In this document: positions 30,984 to 40,012 of the stretch, piece after piece
How the letters are laid out: the number at the start of each line of letters is the position of its first letter
Numbering within the stretch: position 1 is the stretch's first letter
Assembly (NCBI RefSeq): GCF_009831415.1
Contig: NZ_CP043727.1
Span: forward strand, 186,001-250,000
Source: Yersinia canariae
Lineage (GTDB): Bacteria; Pseudomonadota; Gammaproteobacteria; Enterobacterales; Enterobacteriaceae
Reading direction: 5' to 3'
Length of the DNA: 64,000 nt
The notes under the pieces: generated by a model
The model's database searches: none
What the model was told of the DNA's origin: nothing
Seen by the model: the letters and a program-made list of their open reading frames with translations, nothing else
Translations under genes and position numbers: made by a program

Positions 30984-31699
30984 TGCATTTTTATCGTCCA
31001 CTTGAACGTATTTCCGCTATTACCTTCGATTTGGATGACACCCTGTATGACAATCGGCCGGTGATATCCCGTACAGAACAAGAGTCTGTGGCGTTTTTAC
31101 AACAGTATCATCCCAATTTGGCACAGTTACAGGCCGCAGATTTGCATCGTTTTCGCAGTGAAATACTGGCGCAAGATCCCGATGTTTATCACGATGTCAC
31201 TCAGTGGCGCTGGCATGCCATCGAGCTGGGCCTCATTCGCCACGGCTTGAATAAGTCACAAGCGCAATGTGGGGCCGATGCAGCCATGGAAAACTTTGCC
31301 TTATGGCGCAGCCGTATTTATGTGCCGCCCGCCACACATGACACTCTGAGCGCGTTAGCCGAGCATTATCCCTTGGTCGCCATTACCAATGGCAATGCGG
31401 ATCCTAAAGCCTGTGGTCTGGATAATTATTTCCAGTTTGTCTTGCGCTCCGGCCCCCATGGCCGTGCCAAACCTTTCCGCGATATGTACCATAAGGCGGC
31501 GAATCATCTGGATATTCCGCTGAAACATATCTTGCATGTCGGTGATGATTTGACCACGGATGTCGCCGGTTCGCTACGTTGCGGTATGCAAGCATGCTGG
31601 ATTAATGACCGCGAACAAAGCCTGATGACGGCCAGTGATAGCCGGTTATTGCCCCATATTGAGATTTCGCAGTTGGCTTCCCTGACAGCATTGCTATAA
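30983..31699 (+). CDS. yigB: HAD-type phosphatase YigB (FMN phosphatase)
   Basis: 238-residue haloacid-dehalogenase phosphatase. Motif I is DLDDTLYDN (about 16-24) with both catalytic Asp; motif II is TNGN (about 137), motif III the Lys in GRAKPF, and motif [12 protein letters not shown] (about 181-190). E. coli YigB dephosphorylates FMN and other small phosphates in riboflavin metabolism; specificity here is by homology. Its ATG overlaps the last base of the xerC stop (TGATG). Confidence 0.94.
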   Translation: MHFYRPLERISAITFDLDDTLYDNRPVISRTEQESVAFLQQYHPNLAQLQAADLHRFRSEILAQDPDVYHDVTQWRWHAIELGLIRHGLNKSQAQCGADAAMENFALWRSRIYVPPATHDTLSALAEHYPLVAITNGNADPKACGLDNYFQFVLRSGPHGRAKPFRDMYHKAANHLDIPLKHILHVGDDLTTDVAGSLRCGMQACWINDREQSLMTASDSRLLPHIEISQLASLTALL

Positions 31700-31714
31700 T
31701 CCTCTGCAATAACT

Positions 31715-31730
31715 CTGTATAAATTCACAG
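31715..31730 (+). promoter_or_regulatory. LexA (SOS) box of uvrD
   Basis: CTGTATAAATTCACAG fits CTG-N10-CAG with an AT-rich centre, 70 bases before the uvrD start. E. coli uvrD also carries an SOS box, so damage induction is expected. Confidence 0.85.
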
Positions 31731-31743
31731 TGGAATGATGGTA

Positions 31744-31767
31744 AAATCGCCGGATAACTGGCGATTT
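31744..31767 (+). other. Stem-loop in the uvrD leader
   Basis: AAATCGCC-GGATAACT-GGCGATTT is an 8-bp perfect stem between the LexA box and uvrD, followed by AGCTATTTTCC. It resembles a weak terminator; attenuation in the leader has been described for E. coli uvrD, so it may act likewise. Confidence 0.5.
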
Positions 31768-31799
31768 AGCTATTTTCCCTTACCCGATAAACGGTGCCT

Positions 31800-33962
31800 A
31801 TGGACGTTTCTGATCTGCTCGACAGCCTGAATGAAAAACAACGCGAAGCCGTGGCCGCGCCACGCTGCAACCTGTTGGTACTGGCCGGTGCAGGCAGCGG
31901 CAAAACACGGGTGCTGGTTCATCGTATTGCCTGGTTGTTATCGGTAGAAAATGCCTCCCCATATTCCATTATCGCAGTCACCTTTACCAATAAAGCGGCG
32001 GCTGAAATGCGCCACCGTATTGAACATTTGATTGGCACCAGCCAGGGCGGAATGTGGATTGGGACTTTCCACGGTCTGGCGCATCGGTTGCTGCGCGCTC
32101 ACCATATGGATGCCAATCTGCCGCAGGATTTCCAAATTCTCGACAGCGACGACCAATTGCGCTTATTAAAACGCTTGGTTAAAGCCTTGAATTTAGATGA
32201 GAAACAATGGCCGCCGCGTCAGGCAATGTGGTATATCAACGGCAAAAAAGATGAAGGGCTACGACCACAACATATTGAGAGCTATGGCAATCCGGTCGAA
32301 GCTACGTGGCTGCGTATTTATCAGGCCTATCAGGAAGCGTGTGACCGCGCAGGTTTGGTGGATTTTGCCGAGCTATTATTGCGTGCCCACGAGTTGTGGC
32401 TGAATAAGCCACACATTCTGAATCATTATCGCGAGCGCTTTACCAACATTCTGGTGGATGAGTTTCAGGATACCAATAACATTCAATACGCCTGGATTCG
32501 CCTGCTGGCAGGGGATCGTTCCAACGTGATGATTGTCGGCGACGACGACCAATCAATCTATGGCTGGCGTGGGGCGCAGGTGGAAAACATCCAGCGCTTT
32601 CTGAAAGATTTCCCGGGTGCTGAAACCATCCGATTAGAGCAAAATTACCGCTCGACCAGCAATATCCTGACAGCGGCAAATACCTTAATTGCTAATAATG
32701 ATGGCCGCATGGGGAAAAACCTGTGGACCGACGGCGCTGAAGGTGAGCCGATTTCACTCTATTGTGCCTTTAATGAATTAGATGAAGCCCGTTTTGTCGT
32801 GAACCGCATTAAAGCTTGGCAAGACAATGGTGGTGCGCTGAATGATTGCGCCATCTTGTATCGCAGTAACGCCCAGTCACGTGTTTTGGAAGAGGCCTTA
32901 TTACAGACCGCCATGCCGTACCGGATATATGGCGGTCAGCGCTTCTTCGAACGTCAAGAAATCAAAGACGCACTGGCTTATCTGCGCCTCATTTCTAATC
33001 GCAATGATGATGCGGCCTTTGAGCGGGTCGTGAATACGCCAACCCGTGGTATCGGCGATCGCACCTTAGATGTTATTCGCCAAACTGCCCGTGACCGCCA
33101 GTTAACCTTGTGGCAGTCAACTCGCGCCATGTTGCAGGAAAAAGTGCTGGCAGGCCGTGCGGCTTCTGCATTGCAACGTTTTGTCGAGTTAGTCGACTCA
33201 CTGGCACATGAGACGTCGGATATGCCGCTGCATGTCCAAACTGACCGAGTGATTCGTGACTCCGGTTTATGGTCAATGTATGAGCAGGAAAAAGGCGAAA
33301 AAGGTCAGGCGCGGGTTGAGAACCTTGAAGAGCTGGTCAATGCGACCCGCCAGTACAGCTATCAGGACGAAGATCAGGATCTGATGCCATTACAGGCATT
33401 CCTCTCTCATGCGGCGCTGGAGGCCGGAGAAGGCCAAGCTGATGCTTATCAGGATGCGGTGCAGCTCATGACTCTCCATTCAGCAAAAGGGTTGGAGTTC
33501 CCGCAGGTATTCATCGTCGGTATGGAAGAGGGCATGTTCCCGAGCCAGATGTCATTGGATGAAGGTGGGCGTCTGGAAGAAGAACGGCGGCTAGCCTATG
33601 TTGGGGTCACCCGTGCAATGCAGAAACTAACTCTTTGCTATGCCGAGAGTCGCCGTCTGTACGGCAAAGAAGTCAATCATCGACCATCACGTTTTATCGG
33701 CGAATTGCCGCAGGAATGTGTCGAAGAAGTGCGGTTACGCGCAACGGTCTCTCGTCCGGTAAACCACCGCAGTATGGGAACGCCGATGAACGAAAATGAC
33801 AGCGGCTTCTCACTGGGTCAGCGAGTTCGTCATCCTAAGTTTGGCGAGGGCACTATCGTGAATCTGGAAGGCAGCGGTGAACACAGCCGGTTGCAGGTGG
33901 CTTTCCCCGGCGAGGGGATTAAGTGGTTGGTGGCCGCTTACGCCCGGCTGGAAGCCGTCTAA
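31800..33962 (+). CDS. uvrD: DNA helicase II UvrD
   Basis: Superfamily 1A 3'-5' helicase for nucleotide-excision and mismatch repair. 720 residues from the ATG at 31800 (MDVSDLLDSLNEKQ), equal to E. coli; an in-frame GTG two codons earlier is less likely. Motifs: Walker A GAGSGKT (about 29-35), TFTNKAA, DEFQD (about 220-224), GDDDQSIYGWRGA, QNYRS, TLHSAKGLEF (about 563-572) and VGVTRAM. The C-terminal Tudor-like tail (RVRHPKFGEGTI), which contacts RNA polymerase and UvrB, is intact. Confidence 0.98.
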   Translation: MDVSDLLDSLNEKQREAVAAPRCNLLVLAGAGSGKTRVLVHRIAWLLSVENASPYSIIAVTFTNKAAAEMRHRIEHLIGTSQGGMWIGTFHGLAHRLLRAHHMDANLPQDFQILDSDDQLRLLKRLVKALNLDEKQWPPRQAMWYINGKKDEGLRPQHIESYGNPVEATWLRIYQAYQEACDRAGLVDFAELLLRAHELWLNKPHILNHYRERFTNILVDEFQDTNNIQYAWIRLLAGDRSNVMIVGDDDQSIYGWRGAQVENIQRFLKDFPGAETIRLEQNYRSTSNILTAANTLIANNDGRMGKNLWTDGAEGEPISLYCAFNELDEARFVVNRIKAWQDNGGALNDCAILYRSNAQSRVLEEALLQTAMPYRIYGGQRFFERQEIKDALAYLRLISNRNDDAAFERVVNTPTRGIGDRTLDVIRQTARDRQLTLWQSTRAMLQEKVLAGRAASALQRFVELVDSLAHETSDMPLHVQTDRVIRDSGLWSMYEQEKGEKGQARVENLEELVNATRQYSYQDEDQDLMPLQAFLSHAALEAGEGQADAYQDAVQLMTLHSAKGLEFPQVFIVGMEEGMFPSQMSLDEGGRLEEERRLAYVGVTRAMQKLTLCYAESRRLYGKEVNHRPSRFIGELPQECVEEVRLRATVSRPVNHRSMGTPMNENDSGFSLGQRVRHPKFGEGTIVNLEGSGEHSRLQVAFPGEGIKWLVAAYARLEAV

Positions 33963-33986
33963 GTTTACCCTTCATCCTTGACGTCA

Positions 33987-34655
33987 TCACGGTGTTAGCG
34001 GCTCTGATTCGCCTTGAGCCGCTTGTTTTGCATCGGTTTCCGCTTGTAGCAAAATGGCTTTGCCCATCCACTGGGTAACATCCTGAATTCCAGCTTCATC
34101 TAAATGCCATATATCTTTCAGTACCATAAAAACTTCTGACCCATAAATTAATGAAAAGGCATAGATAACTCTTTGCAGTGCTTCTGGTGCCAATTTCCCT
34201 TCCAATGGCTCAACTGCCAGTTTTAACAGCCGTTTACGGTTGCCGCGGATTAACTTCTCTTCATTATTTGGATTACTGCGGTTGTTGGCCCATTGCTCTA
34301 AGGATAAATGCAGCGCCGCTCGCAGCACGCCTTCGTGTTGCAACATCTGCGGATAAGCAAAAGAGAGTAATTCAGCAATCCGCTGGCGTGCATCGGGCTG
34401 AATGGGTTGCCATTCCAGTATTGGCCCAAGGCTTTCATCGACCATGGCAGAGACTAATGCACTTTGTGTCGGGAAATAGCGGTAAGCCGTGGCACGAGAG
34501 AGTTGGGCCGCGTTTGCTACTTCTGTGATTGATGGGAATGCACCTTGTTCATACATCGCCATCGCGGTGTCGATAAGTAACCGCCGGGTTCTGGCCCTGA
34601 TGGTGGTTAGCGATGGAGAGACGTGTTCTTGTTTATCCTGATGATTCACGGGCAC
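33987..34655 (-). CDS. TetR/AcrR-family transcriptional regulator
   Basis: 222 residues. The N-terminal DNA-binding domain has the helix-turn-helix ITEVANAAQLSRATAYRYFP (about 43-62) typical of TetR; the C-terminal helical domain (about 80-205) is the ligand and dimer part and is not close to a named regulator I recognise. It is divergent from the UPF0261/PEP-hydrolase pair with a 269-base gap containing two matching operators, so it most likely represses that pair and itself. The ligand is unknown. Confidence 0.88.
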   Translation of the reverse strand: MPVNHQDKQEHVSPSLTTIRARTRRLLIDTAMAMYEQGAFPSITEVANAAQLSRATAYRYFPTQSALVSAMVDESLGPILEWQPIQPDARQRIAELLSFAYPQMLQHEGVLRAALHLSLEQWANNRSNPNNEEKLIRGNRKRLLKLAVEPLEGKLAPEALQRVIYAFSLIYGSEVFMVLKDIWHLDEAGIQDVTQWMGKAILLQAETDAKQAAQGESEPLTP

Positions 34656-34742
34656 TCCATAGTTTAGAAATTGTATTTTCGTCCACTATAACAAACCGTT
34701 CGCACAAATCGCCATGAATGCTCTCCACATTCAGATTATTTT

Positions 34743-34758
34743 TGAGACTTCAGTCTCA
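34743..34758. promoter_or_regulatory. TetR-type operator 1
   Basis: TGAGACT-TC-AGTCTCA is a perfect 16-bp inverted repeat in the gap between the TetR-family gene and the UPF0261 gene. Size and symmetry suit a TetR dimer. No other palindrome of this quality is seen in the gap. Confidence 0.75.
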
Positions 34759-34784
34759 TATTTTAATGATGCACTTTGCGAAAA

Positions 34785-34800
34785 TGATACCGCAGTCTCA
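34785..34800. promoter_or_regulatory. TetR-type operator 2
   Basis: TGATACCGCAGTCTCA matches operator 1 at 13 of 16 positions, with one half-site (AGTCTCA) perfect. Its start is 42 bases from that of operator 1, about four helical turns, placing both on the same face of the DNA. Confidence 0.7.
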
Positions 34801-34924
34801 ATATGGCTTTATCTTAACCAATTCGCTTCATTGTCCGGCAGTAAGCAAACAACCAATTCCCAACAAAATGAAGTGAGCGGCTTGAGTTTTTTGCGACATT
34901 CCGCATTCATAGAAGGATGTTCAG

Positions 34925-36142
34925 ATGCCTCGTCATATTTTTATCGCGACAACAACAGATACCAAAGGCGATGAGCTGGCCTATGTCAGTGAGTTAATTA
35001 AAGAAACCGGCCTCACTACGGTTACGGTTGATTTATCGACGAAAGAAGGTAAACGCGCCAGCGGCGCTGATATCACGGCAGAAACGGTGGCGAACTATCA
35101 TCCGGATGGGCTTCAGGCCGTCTTCTGTGGTGACAGAGGCCGGGCGATAAGTGCGATGGCGGTGGCTTTTGAGCGTTTTATTGCCAGCCGTGATGATGTA
35201 GCGGCACTTTTGGGCTTGGGCGGTTCCGGCGGTACCGCGCTAATAACTCCCGCAATGCAAAGCTTACCTATTGGTATACCTAAACTGATGGTATCAACGA
35301 TGGCTTCTGGTGATGTTTCCGGTTACATCGGCGCCAGTGATATCGCCATGATGTATTCAGTAACTGATATTGCTGGCCTCAATCGTATTTCCCGCCGCGT
35401 GCTGAGCAATGCAGCTCATCAAATTGCCGGAGCGGTTTACTTTGCCAAAGAAGAATCAGTCACAGAGGATAAACCCGCGCTGGGCTTGACTATGTTTGGC
35501 GTCACCACGCCTTGTATTCAGGCGGTTAGTGCCGCGCTATCGGCAGAATATGATTGTCTGGTTTTCCACGCGACCGGCAGTGGCGGCAAAGCCATGGAAA
35601 AATTGGCCGAAAGCGGTTTACTGGCCGGTGCGCTAGATCTGACCACCACTGAAGTCTGCGACTTATTATTTGATGGAGTATTGGCCTGTGGGCCAGAAAG
35701 ATTCGATGCTATTGCTCACACCAATATTCCTTACGTCGGCTCCTGTGGTGCATTAGATATGGTCAATTTTGGTAGCCCGGCGACCATTCCGGCGAAATAT
35801 GCAGACCGCTTATTCTATAAACATAATGCGCAGGTCACTCTGATGCGCACCACTGAGCAAGAGAATATTGAAATGGCGCGCTGGATTGGCGAGAAATTAA
35901 ATCGTTGCCAGGGAGAGGTGCGTTTCTTAATTCCAGAGGGTGGATTCTCGGCACTCGATGCGCCGGGCCAGCCTTTCTGGGATGAAAAAGCACTGCAAGC
36001 TTTCATCCATACGCTGCAAGAAACCGTGATTCAAACTGACAAACGCCGTCTGGTGCATTATCCGTTCAATATTAATGACCCAGAGTTTGCCCAAGCTGCA
36101 GTAGAAAACTTTAAAGAAATAGCAAAGAGCCCATCCCATTAG
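34925..36142 (+). CDS. UPF0261 / Tm-1-like ATP-binding domain protein
   Basis: 405 residues of the UPF0261 family, corresponding to the N-terminal half of the tomato Tm-1 virus-resistance protein. Seen: N-terminal [10 protein letters not shown] (9-18), Gly-rich [10 protein letters not shown] (about 97-106), [15 protein letters not shown] (about 124-138), MFGVTTP (about 194-200), the [13 protein letters not shown] block (about 215-227) and [10 protein letters not shown]. Structures of Tm-1 show ATP at the dimer interface; the chemical role of bacterial members is not established. The ATG follows AGAAGGATGTTCAG. It is the first gene of a two-gene operon with the next entry. Confidence 0.88.
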   Translation: MPRHIFIATTTDTKGDELAYVSELIKETGLTTVTVDLSTKEGKRASGADITAETVANYHPDGLQAVFCGDRGRAISAMAVAFERFIASRDDVAALLGLGGSGGTALITPAMQSLPIGIPKLMVSTMASGDVSGYIGASDIAMMYSVTDIAGLNRISRRVLSNAAHQIAGAVYFAKEESVTEDKPALGLTMFGVTTPCIQAVSAALSAEYDCLVFHATGSGGKAMEKLAESGLLAGALDLTTTEVCDLLFDGVLACGPERFDAIAHTNIPYVGSCGALDMVNFGSPATIPAKYADRLFYKHNAQVTLMRTTEQENIEMARWIGEKLNRCQGEVRFLIPEGGFSALDAPGQPFWDEKALQAFIHTLQETVIQTDKRRLVHYPFNINDPEFAQAAVENFKEIAKSPSH

Positions 36143-36167
36143 GGCCATTTAATTCGTGGAGAAACAT

Positions 36168-36998
36168 ATGCCAAAATTTCAACGCCAGGCCATATTGGCC
36201 AAATTCCGGGAAATGATTGCCCGCCGTGAGCCGATTATCGGTGGCGGCGCGGGGACAGGGCTGTCGGCCAAATGTGAAGAAGCCGGTGGTATTGATTTAA
36301 TTGTTATCTATAACTCAGGCCGCTATCGCATGGCCGGCCGTGGTTCGCTGGCGGGTCTGCTGGCCTACGGCAATGCTAATGAAATTGTGGTCGATATGGC
36401 AAAAGAAGTCCTGCCTGTAGTCAAGAAAACGCCGGTGTTGGCGGGAGTTAATGGCACCGACCCATTCTGTCAATTTGACCACTTTTTGGATCAGTTGAAG
36501 GACTTGGGCTTTTCGGGCGTGCAGAACTTCCCAACGGTTGGCTTAATCGACGGTAATTTCCGCGCCAATCTCGAAGAAACCGGCATGGGCTATGGTTTGG
36601 AAGTGGACATGATTCGTCTCGCCCACGAAAAAGACCTGCTGACGACACCGTATGTCTTCAGCGCTGAAGATGCCGTCGCCATGACCCAAGCGGGTGCCGA
36701 TATTATTGTTCCTCACATGGGGTTGACCACCGGCGGCAATATTGGCGCTGACACCGCATTGAAACTGGCAGATTGTGTTCCTCTGATTAACGAATGGGCC
36801 GCTGCGGCAAAAGCTGTGCGCCAAGACATCATTGTCCTGTGCCACGGCGGGCCTATCTCTACCCCAGAAGATGCCCAATACATTATGGATAATTGCCCAC
36901 AATGTGATGGTTTTTACGGTGCCAGCTCAATGGAACGGCTACCGACAGAAATTGCACTGACTGACACCACTAAGAAGTTTAAAAATATAACGCGTTGA
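36168..36998 (+). CDS. Phosphoenolpyruvate hydrolase-like TIM-barrel protein
   Basis: 276 residues of the PEP-hydrolase/TIM-barrel family, corresponding to the C-terminal half of plant Tm-1. Conserved segments are [15 protein letters not shown] (about 24-38), [20 protein letters not shown] (about 43-62), GVNGTDP (about 94-100), [24 protein letters not shown] and [12 protein letters not shown] (about 224-235). The start is the ATG at 36168, after GTGGAGA. It follows the UPF0261 gene by 25 bases, so they are co-transcribed. The substrate is unknown; the name is a family label. Confidence 0.87.
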   Translation: MPKFQRQAILAKFREMIARREPIIGGGAGTGLSAKCEEAGGIDLIVIYNSGRYRMAGRGSLAGLLAYGNANEIVVDMAKEVLPVVKKTPVLAGVNGTDPFCQFDHFLDQLKDLGFSGVQNFPTVGLIDGNFRANLEETGMGYGLEVDMIRLAHEKDLLTTPYVFSAEDAVAMTQAGADIIVPHMGLTTGGNIGADTALKLADCVPLINEWAAAAKAVRQDIIVLCHGGPISTPEDAQYIMDNCPQCDGFYGASSMERLPTEIALTDTTKKFKNITR

Positions 36999-37076
36999 TT
37001 ATTTTGCCAATACCAAGGGAAACCTGTTTGTGAGTTTTGCTGAGTTATCGGCTAAATGAAGATGCAGGGTACACAA

Positions 37077-37106
37077 AACCGAAGTCGAAGTTGGCTTCGG
37101 TTTTTT
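37077..37106 (+). terminator. Terminator of the UPF0261 operon
   Basis: AACCGAAG...CTTCGGTT with a 10-base loop region, followed by TTTTTT, about 80 bases after the last gene of the operon and just before the convergent cupin gene. Confidence 0.85.
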
Positions 37107-37112
37107 ATGACA

Positions 37113-37586
37113 TTATTTCTGATAGTTTGCCCCAATATCTGCCACGGCATACCATGCCATAATTCGATTTACGTCGGGCTCACCCTCAGCCGGTGACCAA
37201 TGGGCAACATCTTCATAAGCAACTGGCTGATAAGGGCCGTGTTTCACTTCAAAAATAACCGCCCCTTTTTCCAGTGACAGCACGGCGTGCCATACATTGG
37301 CAGGGATTTCCAGAATGGCGGTTTCCTGACCCAGCACCGCTCGGTGTGTTACCTTTCCGCTCTCATCAAATAACAACACGATAAAGTTGCCTTGCAATGC
37401 TGTTAGTAATTCCCACGTGTGAGGGTGACGATGAGGACGGACATAGGTCTCCGGCTCCATCGCGATAGCCAGGCGCTGTATGGCATCATCAAGCTGCGGA
37501 TGGAAGTTGAGGTTGGCCCTCTGACGCGGCGATTGTTGGGCTTGTTGGCTCAGTTGCATCAGGGATTGCTGGGTAATTTGCTTCAT
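37113..37586 (-). CDS. WbuC-family cupin-fold metalloprotein
   Basis: 157 residues. The cupin metal-binding motif appears as RPHRHPHTWELLTAL (about 49-63), with His and Glu ligands, and a second motif IPANVWHAVLSLEKGAVIFE (about 94-113). WbuC proteins are often found in O-antigen clusters, but here the gene stands alone between the Tm-1-like operon and corA. The reaction is unknown; a sugar-related isomerase or similar role is only a guess. Confidence 0.83.
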   Translation of the reverse strand: MKQITQQSLMQLSQQAQQSPRQRANLNFHPQLDDAIQRLAIAMEPETYVRPHRHPHTWELLTALQGNFIVLLFDESGKVTHRAVLGQETAILEIPANVWHAVLSLEKGAVIFEVKHGPYQPVAYEDVAHWSPAEGEPDVNRIMAWYAVADIGANYQK

Positions 37587-37805
37587 TCTGGCTAAATATC
37601 CTTAAGAGTGGCTGAGTGTAATCTAGCGTAAACAGGGTGATGTTGTGGAGGAATTTACCTACTTTATTGTCACGAGTTACCAGATAAAAAATCTTGCCGC
37701 TCAGAACTGAAAATTGTGCTCACGAATTAACATCTTTTAACCGGTTGACAGTCTTTTTCTTCTCGGCGTAACATGCGCGCACTATTCTTGATGAGGACAT
37801 TCGCC

Positions 37806-37862
37806 TTGGACACACCCAGTAGATACTGGCTCAATAACCTGTTCATATGGTGCAACTTCTAA
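37806..37862 (+). CDS. Putative corA leader peptide (CorL-like)
   Basis: An 18-codon ORF, TTG start at 37806, 8 bases after AGGA (37794-37797), encoding MDTPSRYWLNNLFIWCNF and ending in TAA. The frame also has ATGs at 37791 and 37773 (23 or 29 residues), but these lack a good ribosome binding site and the latter lies before the predicted transcript start. The TAA overlaps the first two bases of a 9-bp hairpin, as expected for a translation-sensing leader. No experimental support. Confidence 0.45.
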   Translation: MDTPSRYWLNNLFIWCNF

Positions 37863-37890
37863 GGCTATCCTCTTATTTGCTGATAGCCTT
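37861..37890 (+). other. Hairpin in the corA leader
   Basis: AAGGCTATC (37861-37869) and GATAGCCTT (37882-37890) form a perfect 9-bp stem with a 12-base loop. There is no U-run after it, so it is not an ordinary terminator. It starts at the stop codon of the leader ORF, so a ribosome at that stop would block its formation. Confidence 0.65.
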
Positions 37891-38030
37891 CGTGGTTGTC
37901 AGCGGCCCCGCTAAACCGTCGCTGTGAGTCAGATCTCCTTATGGTCTGAAACAAACGGTATTTCAATACTCACCTGTTTCTGTGCTTCAATGCGTTTTCC
38001 CACTCCATCACCGCAAGGGAGTTTTGGCAC

Positions 38031-38981
38031 ATGCTGAGCGCATTTAAATTAAGTAACAATCGCTTATCCCGTTTGGAGCTGGATGAATCAGATGACCTGA
38101 CTACCTCACTTTGGGTCGATTTAGTCGAGCCAGAAGAGGGGGAGCGGGAACGCGTCCAGAATGAGTTAGGGCAAAGTCTGGCGACCCGGCCAGAGTTGGA
38201 CGACATCGAGGCTTCAGCACGATTCTTTGAAGATGAGGATGGGCTGCATATTCACTCCTTCTTCTATTATGAAGATGCTGAAGACCATGCCGGTAACTCA
38301 ACCGTGGCATTTACTATCCGTGATGGCCGCCTTTATACCCTGCGCGAACGCGAATTACCGGCATTCCGTTTGTATCGTATGCGTACGCGAAATCAGACAT
38401 TGGTTGACGGCAATGCTTATGAATTGCTGCTGGACTTGTTTGAAACCAAAATTGAACAGCTGGCAGATGAAATCGAGAATATTTACAGCGATTTGGAGGC
38501 CTTAAGCCGCGTTATCATGGAAGGCCAGCAGGGCGATGAATATGATGCCGCACTCTCGACGTTGGCAGAACAGGAAGATATCGGCTGGAAAGTTCGGCTG
38601 TGTCTGATGGATACCCAGCGAGCGCTGAATTTCTTGGTACGTAAGGCCCGTTTGCCCAGTAACCAGTTGGAGCAAGCTCGTGAGGTGCTGCGCGATATCG
38701 AATCCTTGTTGCCGCATAATGAATCCCTATTCCAGAAAGTAAACTTCCTGATGCAAGCGGCGATGGGTTTTATCAATATTGAACAGAACCGTATCATCAA
38801 GATTTTCTCGGTCGTATCAGTTGTTTTCCTGCCACCAACATTGGTGGCGTCCAGTTACGGGATGAACTTTGAGTTTATGCCGGAATTAAGGTGGTCGTTC
38901 GGTTATCCCGGGGCGATTAGTTTGATGATTATTGCGGGTCTGGCACCATATTTGTATTTCAAACGCAAAAACTGGCTTTAA
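38031..38981 (+). CDS. corA: Magnesium/cobalt/nickel transporter CorA
   Basis: Pentameric inner-membrane channel for Mg2+ (also Co2+ and Ni2+). 316 residues as in E. coli: a large cytoplasmic N-terminal domain with long helices (about 130-250), then two membrane helices at the C-terminus with the CorA signature [11 protein letters not shown] (GMN selectivity loop, about 280-290) between them, and the basic tail KRKNWL. The ATG at 38031 follows AAGGGAG. Confidence 0.98.
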   Translation: MLSAFKLSNNRLSRLELDESDDLTTSLWVDLVEPEEGERERVQNELGQSLATRPELDDIEASARFFEDEDGLHIHSFFYYEDAEDHAGNSTVAFTIRDGRLYTLRERELPAFRLYRMRTRNQTLVDGNAYELLLDLFETKIEQLADEIENIYSDLEALSRVIMEGQQGDEYDAALSTLAEQEDIGWKVRLCLMDTQRALNFLVRKARLPSNQLEQAREVLRDIESLLPHNESLFQKVNFLMQAAMGFINIEQNRIIKIFSVVSVVFLPPTLVASSYGMNFEFMPELRWSFGYPGAISLMIIAGLAPYLYFKRKNWL

Positions 38982-38990
38982 TATTTCAAT

Positions 38991-39029
38991 AAAAAAGTCC
39001 GGTAACTCAATGAGTCGCCGGACTTTTTT
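38991..39029. terminator. Bidirectional terminator corA/rarD
   Basis: AAAAAAGTCCGG...CCGGACTTTTTT, a symmetric A-stem-T hairpin in the 60-base gap between convergent corA and rarD, usable in both directions. Confidence 0.92.
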
Positions 39030-39042
39030 AGCATTTTCACTG

Positions 39043-39933
39043 TTAAGCGCGTAGCTTACGTTGGGTGTAAAGCGCATCCAGCGTGAACAACAAGAGCGCC
39101 GCCCAGATAAAGACGAAAGTCACCATTTTATCGTTGCCGATAGTCTCACCATAGAATGTGACCGCCAGAATAAACATCAGTGTTGGCCCCAAATACTGGA
39201 AGAAACCCAGTGTTGATAACCGTAAACGAGTGGCGGCGGCAGTGAAGAACAGCAGAGGAATGGTGGTAACCACCCCCGCAGCGGCTAAGAGGACATTCAA
39301 TGACCAGGCATTTGCCGCCATGTGACTGGTCGGGCTGTCGGCAATAAAGAACAAGTAGACCGCCGCAATGGGTAATAACCACATCGTTTCTACCAACATG
39401 CCCGTTTGGGCATCAATTCCCAGTTTTTTGCGTATCAAGCCGTATAGTGCAAAGGTAATCGCCAGACCTAAACCAATCACTGGTAGTGAACCAAATTGCC
39501 ACAGCTGAATTAACACCCCGCCGAAAGCCAGTGCCACCGCGACCCATTGCATACGACGAAAACGCTCGCCAAGAAATAACATGCCAAATAACACATTGAC
39601 CAATGGGTTGATAAAATAGCCCAGACTGGCTTCCAGCATATGGTTGTGGTTGACCGCCCAAATAAATAATAACCAGTTACTGGCAATCAATACCGCAGTA
39701 ACTGCCAGTAATAGTAGGCGTTTGCGATTTTGAATAGCATGGCGAACCTGCGGCCAATTGCGGCTGACCGTCAGCAGAATCAGCATAAAGAAAAATGACC
39801 AGATAATCCGATGAGTCAAAATTTCATCAGCCGGCACCTGTTGGATGAGCTTGAAGTAAGCGGGGGCGATCCCCCAAATAAAATAGGCGGCCAGAGCAAA
39901 AAAAATGCCCTGACGGGTTCGTTGTTTATCCAT
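39043..39933 (-). CDS. rarD: EamA-family transporter RarD
   Basis: 296-residue drug/metabolite transporter (DMT) family protein with 10 membrane segments; named from a chloramphenicol-related phenotype in other bacteria, with no proven substrate in enterobacteria. The start MDKQRTRQGIFFALAAYFIWGIAPAYFK is typical. E. coli has rarD next to corA and yigI, as here. Confidence 0.93.
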   Translation of the reverse strand: MDKQRTRQGIFFALAAYFIWGIAPAYFKLIQQVPADEILTHRIIWSFFFMLILLTVSRNWPQVRHAIQNRKRLLLLAVTAVLIASNWLLFIWAVNHNHMLEASLGYFINPLVNVLFGMLFLGERFRRMQWVAVALAFGGVLIQLWQFGSLPVIGLGLAITFALYGLIRKKLGIDAQTGMLVETMWLLPIAAVYLFFIADSPTSHMAANAWSLNVLLAAAGVVTTIPLLFFTAAATRLRLSTLGFFQYLGPTLMFILAVTFYGETIGNDKMVTFVFIWAALLLFTLDALYTQRKLRA

Positions 39934-40012
39934 GGTGTGGCTCAGAACTAGAAAGGAGATGCGGTGAGTGTACTTAAGTTTGCCCTACGAATCATCACCG
40001 CTGTCGAACACA

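Larger units (their letters stand above)
37587..38030 (+). promoter_or_regulatory. corA upstream region and leader
   Basis: 444 bases. A sigma-70 promoter candidate is TTGACA (37745-37750), 18-base spacer, TAACAT (37769-37774). About 250 transcribed bases would precede corA, containing a short leader ORF and a hairpin described separately. In Salmonella the corA leader holds a short ORF (corL) and a Rho-dependent terminator that tune expression to magnesium, so a like device is plausible. The first 150 bases, before the promoter, show nothing distinct. Confidence 0.55.
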
